Source: Verrucomicrobiaceae bacterium
GTDB lineage: Bacteria; Verrucomicrobiota; Verrucomicrobiia; Verrucomicrobiales; Verrucomicrobiaceae
NCBI GenBank assembly: GCA_027490195.1
Contig: JAIXYN010000009.1
Span: forward strand, 1-64,000
DNA: 64,000 nt
Direction: 5' to 3'
A program made the position numbers and the translations under genes. Under the pieces are notes generated by a model. The model was given only the letters and a program-made list of their open reading frames with translations. It ran no database searches and was not told the DNA's origin. Positions 61,872 through 64,000 of this stretch are shown in pieces (position 1 is the stretch's first letter; every line of letters starts with the position of its first letter).

Positions 61872-64000
61872 ATGCCCACCCTCCCCAAACCCGAACTCCT
61901 CTCCCCTGCCGGTAACTGGGACTGTGCCCGTGCGGCTGTAGCCAATGGGGCGGATGCGATCTTTTTTGGGATGCCGAGGTTCAATGCGCGGCTGCGGGCG
62001 GACAATTTTGTGGAGGAGGATTTGCCGGAGCTGATGAAGTTTCTGCATGAGCATGGGGTGAAGGGATATGTGGCTTTCAACACCCTGATCTTCACGAAGG
62101 AGCTGCCGGATGCAGAGAAGCAGCTCCATTTGCTGGAAGACAGCGGGGTGGATGCGGTGATCGTGCAGGATCTGGGGCTGGCGCGGATGGTGAAGGCGCT
62201 GACGCCGAAGCTGCGGCTGCATGCGAGCACGCAGATGACGATTACCTCCCCAGAGGGGCTGGAGTTTGCGAAGAAGCTGAACATTGACCAGGCGGTGCTG
62301 GCGCGGGAGCTTTCCATGCGTGAGCTGGAGCGCTTCAAAGCGGCGGCGGTGCCGCTGGAGGTGTTTGTGCATGGGGCGCTGTGCGTGGCGTATTCGGGGC
62401 AGTGTCTGACCAGCGAGTCGTTGGGGCGGCGCAGTGCGAACCGAGGCGAGTGCGCGCAGGCCTGCCGCATGCCGTATGAAATGATCGTGGATGGCGAGCC
62501 GCGCGACCTTGAGGACAAGCGCTACCTGCTCTCGCCGCAGGATCTCGCGGCGGTGGATGAAATTCCGCGCTTGATTGAGCTGGGCATTCGCAGTTTTAAA
62601 ATCGAAGGCCGTCTCAAGACGCCTGAATATGTGGCGGGTGTGACACAGGTGTATCGCAAGGCGATTGACCGTGCTTTGGCGAATCAACCGGCGCCGGCGA
62701 GTGATGCAGATCGCTATGCGCTCGAAATGACTTTCTCACGCGGCCTGTATCCGGGCTGGATGCATGGCGTGAATCATCAGGAGTTGGTGGGTGCTTACTA
62801 CGGCAAAAAACGCGGCCCGTATGTGGGGCAGGTCACGCGCATCATTGATGACGACACGCTGGAACTGGATGAATTGCACATTGCGATGAAGCCGGGCGAT
62901 GGCGTGGTGTTTGAGAATTTATCGGACACCAACTACGAGCAGGGTGGCAGCGTGTATGAGATGCGCGGGAGCGCACTGAGCTTTCGCCATGGGCATCTGC
63001 GGATGCAGGATGTGCAGATCGGCATGCGTGTTTTTAAGACGAGTGACCCTGCGCTCAATCGTGCGCTGAGGCAGTCGTTTGAAGGGGACATTCCCATTCG
63101 CAAGCAGCGCAAACTGGATCTTCACGTCACGGGCACGGTGGGTGAACCGTTGCGTGTGCAATCGGGTGCCACGGTGGTGACTTCCAACATGGCGCTGCAG
63201 GCTGCGATGAAGCGGCCTCTCACGCCGGGGGCATTCATTGAGCAGTTCAGCCGACTTGGGGGGACTGAGTTTGAGTTGGGAGAAGTGCAGTTCGATGTGG
63301 TTGGTGAGGTGATGCTGCCGATCAGCGAACTGAACCGCATGAGGCGTGATTTGATTGCGGAATGGAGCGAAGGCGCTGCATTACCAGCACCTGTCGCAGC
63401 GGTCACCGAGACCTTGGAATCGATGATGCCATCGCGCGGGACTTCGGATGACTCGCCGTTCCAGCTTCATGCACTGTGCCGCACCAAGGCGCATGTGGAT
63501 GCTGCGCTGGTGCTGGGTGTGCCACGTCTCTATCTAGATTTTGAGGACATCCGGCTCTACGCAGATGCCGTGAAGCAGATCAAGGAACGCAGTGACACGG
63601 CGCAGGTCTGGCTGGCGACGCCGCGTATCCAGAAATCTGGCGAGGCAGGATTTTTCAAGCTCATTCAGCGGGCGGAGCCGCATGGGGTGCTAATTCGCAA
63701 TCTGGGTGCGATGTCGTTTTTCAAGGATGCGGGCATTCCGATGACAGGAGATTTTTCGCTCAATGTGGCCAATCCGCTGACCGCCGAGATTTTGAAGAAG
63801 TCGGGGTTGGAGCGGCTGACGATCAGTTATGACCTGAACATTGAGCAGGTGGTTGATCTGCTTGCTGCTGCGCCGCCCTCATGGTTTGAGCTGACGCTGC
63901 ACCAGCACATGCCGATGTTTCACATGGAGCATTGCGTCTTTGCAGCGTTCTTGAGCAAGGGGACCGATTTCACCAACTGCGGGCGCCCTTGTGACAAGCA
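61872..64000 (+). CDS. U32-family peptidase/RNA hydroxylase-like protein (3' end outside window)
   Basis: The frame runs open from the ATG at 61872 to the right edge (709 codons), so the C-terminus is missing. The N-terminal half carries the U32 domain, with ELLSPAGNWDCARAAVANGADAIFFG and the U32 signature EVFVHGALCVAYSGQCLTS followed by the four-Cys region GECAQACRMPYEM. A second part beyond residue 380 matches the DUF3656-type extension of long U32 proteins. The family is now linked to RNA hydroxylation (RlhA, TrhP) as well as to proteolysis. It lies 81 bases past the TPR gene, and the two may share a transcript. Confidence 0.93.
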   Translation, partial: MPTLPKPELLSPAGNWDCARAAVANGADAIFFGMPRFNARLRADNFVEEDLPELMKFLHEHGVKGYVAFNTLIFTKELPDAEKQLHLLEDSGVDAVIVQDLGLARMVKALTPKLRLHASTQMTITSPEGLEFAKKLNIDQAVLARELSMRELERFKAAAVPLEVFVHGALCVAYSGQCLTSESLGRRSANRGECAQACRMPYEMIVDGEPRDLEDKRYLLSPQDLAAVDEIPRLIELGIRSFKIEGRLKTPEYVAGVTQVYRKAIDRALANQPAPASDADRYALEMTFSRGLYPGWMHGVNHQELVGAYYGKKRGPYVGQVTRIIDDDTLELDELHIAMKPGDGVVFENLSDTNYEQGGSVYEMRGSALSFRHGHLRMQDVQIGMRVFKTSDPALNRALRQSFEGDIPIRKQRKLDLHVTGTVGEPLRVQSGATVVTSNMALQAAMKRPLTPGAFIEQFSRLGGTEFELGEVQFDVVGEVMLPISELNRMRRDLIAEWSEGAALPAPVAAVTETLESMMPSRGTSDDSPFQLHALCRTKAHVDAALVLGVPRLYLDFEDIRLYADAVKQIKERSDTAQVWLATPRIQKSGEAGFFKLIQRAEPHGVLIRNLGAMSFFKDAGIPMTGDFSLNVANPLTAEILKKSGLERLTISYDLNIEQVVDLLAAAPPSWFELTLHQHMPMFHMEHCVFAAFLSKGTDFTNCGRPCDK

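Noticed and set aside
60984-62687. 567-codon open frame antisense to the TPR gene and the U32 gene
   Set aside because: It spans the junction of two well-supported genes and has no recognisable motif.
1-64000. CRISPR array
   Set aside because: No regularly spaced identical repeats with unique spacers were seen. The repeats found are palindromic and scattered.

Overview
The window looks like a chromosomal segment of a GC-rich member of the Verrucomicrobiota, most likely a Prosthecobacter or Verrucomicrobium relative. This rests on protein types rather than a database match. It carries the Chlamydia/Verrucomicrobia-type small basic protein (53.4 kb), a planctomycete/verrucomicrobial set of secreted DUF1501, DUF1549/DUF1553, cytochrome-WD40 and DUF1080 proteins (26-40 kb), and a cell-wall cluster typical of a peptidoglycan-making Gram-negative.

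Layout. 1-6.2 kb: a truncated secreted TIG-repeat protein, tRNA-Val(UAC), small exported proteins, a Tat-exported TIM-barrel protein, a Lys/Ala/Pro-rich protein, and repeat-rich spacers. 6.2-18.6 kb: a tightly packed division and cell-wall (dcw) operon, rsmH-ftsL-ftsI-murE-murF-mraY-murD-LysM protein-ftsW-murG. Five consecutive junctions overlap by 4 bases. 18.6-24 kb: a YhcG-type nuclease, an aldo/keto-reductase-like protein, L-aspartate oxidase (nadB) and a secreted protein. 24.1-25.9 kb: an intact-looking IS1380-family element with 14-bp inverted ends.

26-46 kb: a block of secreted proteins (DUF1501, PPC-domain protein, DUF1549/DUF1553, a 1422-residue NHL-repeat protein, cytochrome-WD40 protein, DUF1080 lectin-like protein), followed by a DUF4145 gene, an ABC-F ATPase, a GDPD phosphodiesterase and a type I phosphodiesterase. 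A GxxExxY nuclease-like gene sits inside the secreted cluster, bracketed by a 28-bp inverted repeat. Throughout this block the + strand is C-rich whichever way the genes point. On both sides it is G-rich. This looks like a 20-kb inversion, and related sequences in opposite orientation lie near both edges.

46-64 kb: an Hsp70-like/kinase-like gene pair, trpD, a membrane protein, a SIMPL-domain protein with an untracked 59-residue ORF, gatB, the small basic protein, an RsuA-type pseudouridine synthase whose tail overlaps a lipid kinase antisense, a duplicated relic of that kinase, a vapBC-like pair, an orphan nuoG behind a perfect CRP/FNR-type palindrome, a large TPR-like protein and a U32-family protein running off the right edge.

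How the genes work together. The 6-18 kb operon makes lipid II and the septal machinery. The 26-40 kb genes probably form one extracytoplasmic degradative or redox module whose substrate is unknown. The rest is housekeeping (NAD, Trp, Asn/Gln-tRNA, ribosome, respiration) mixed with dispersed palindromic repeats.
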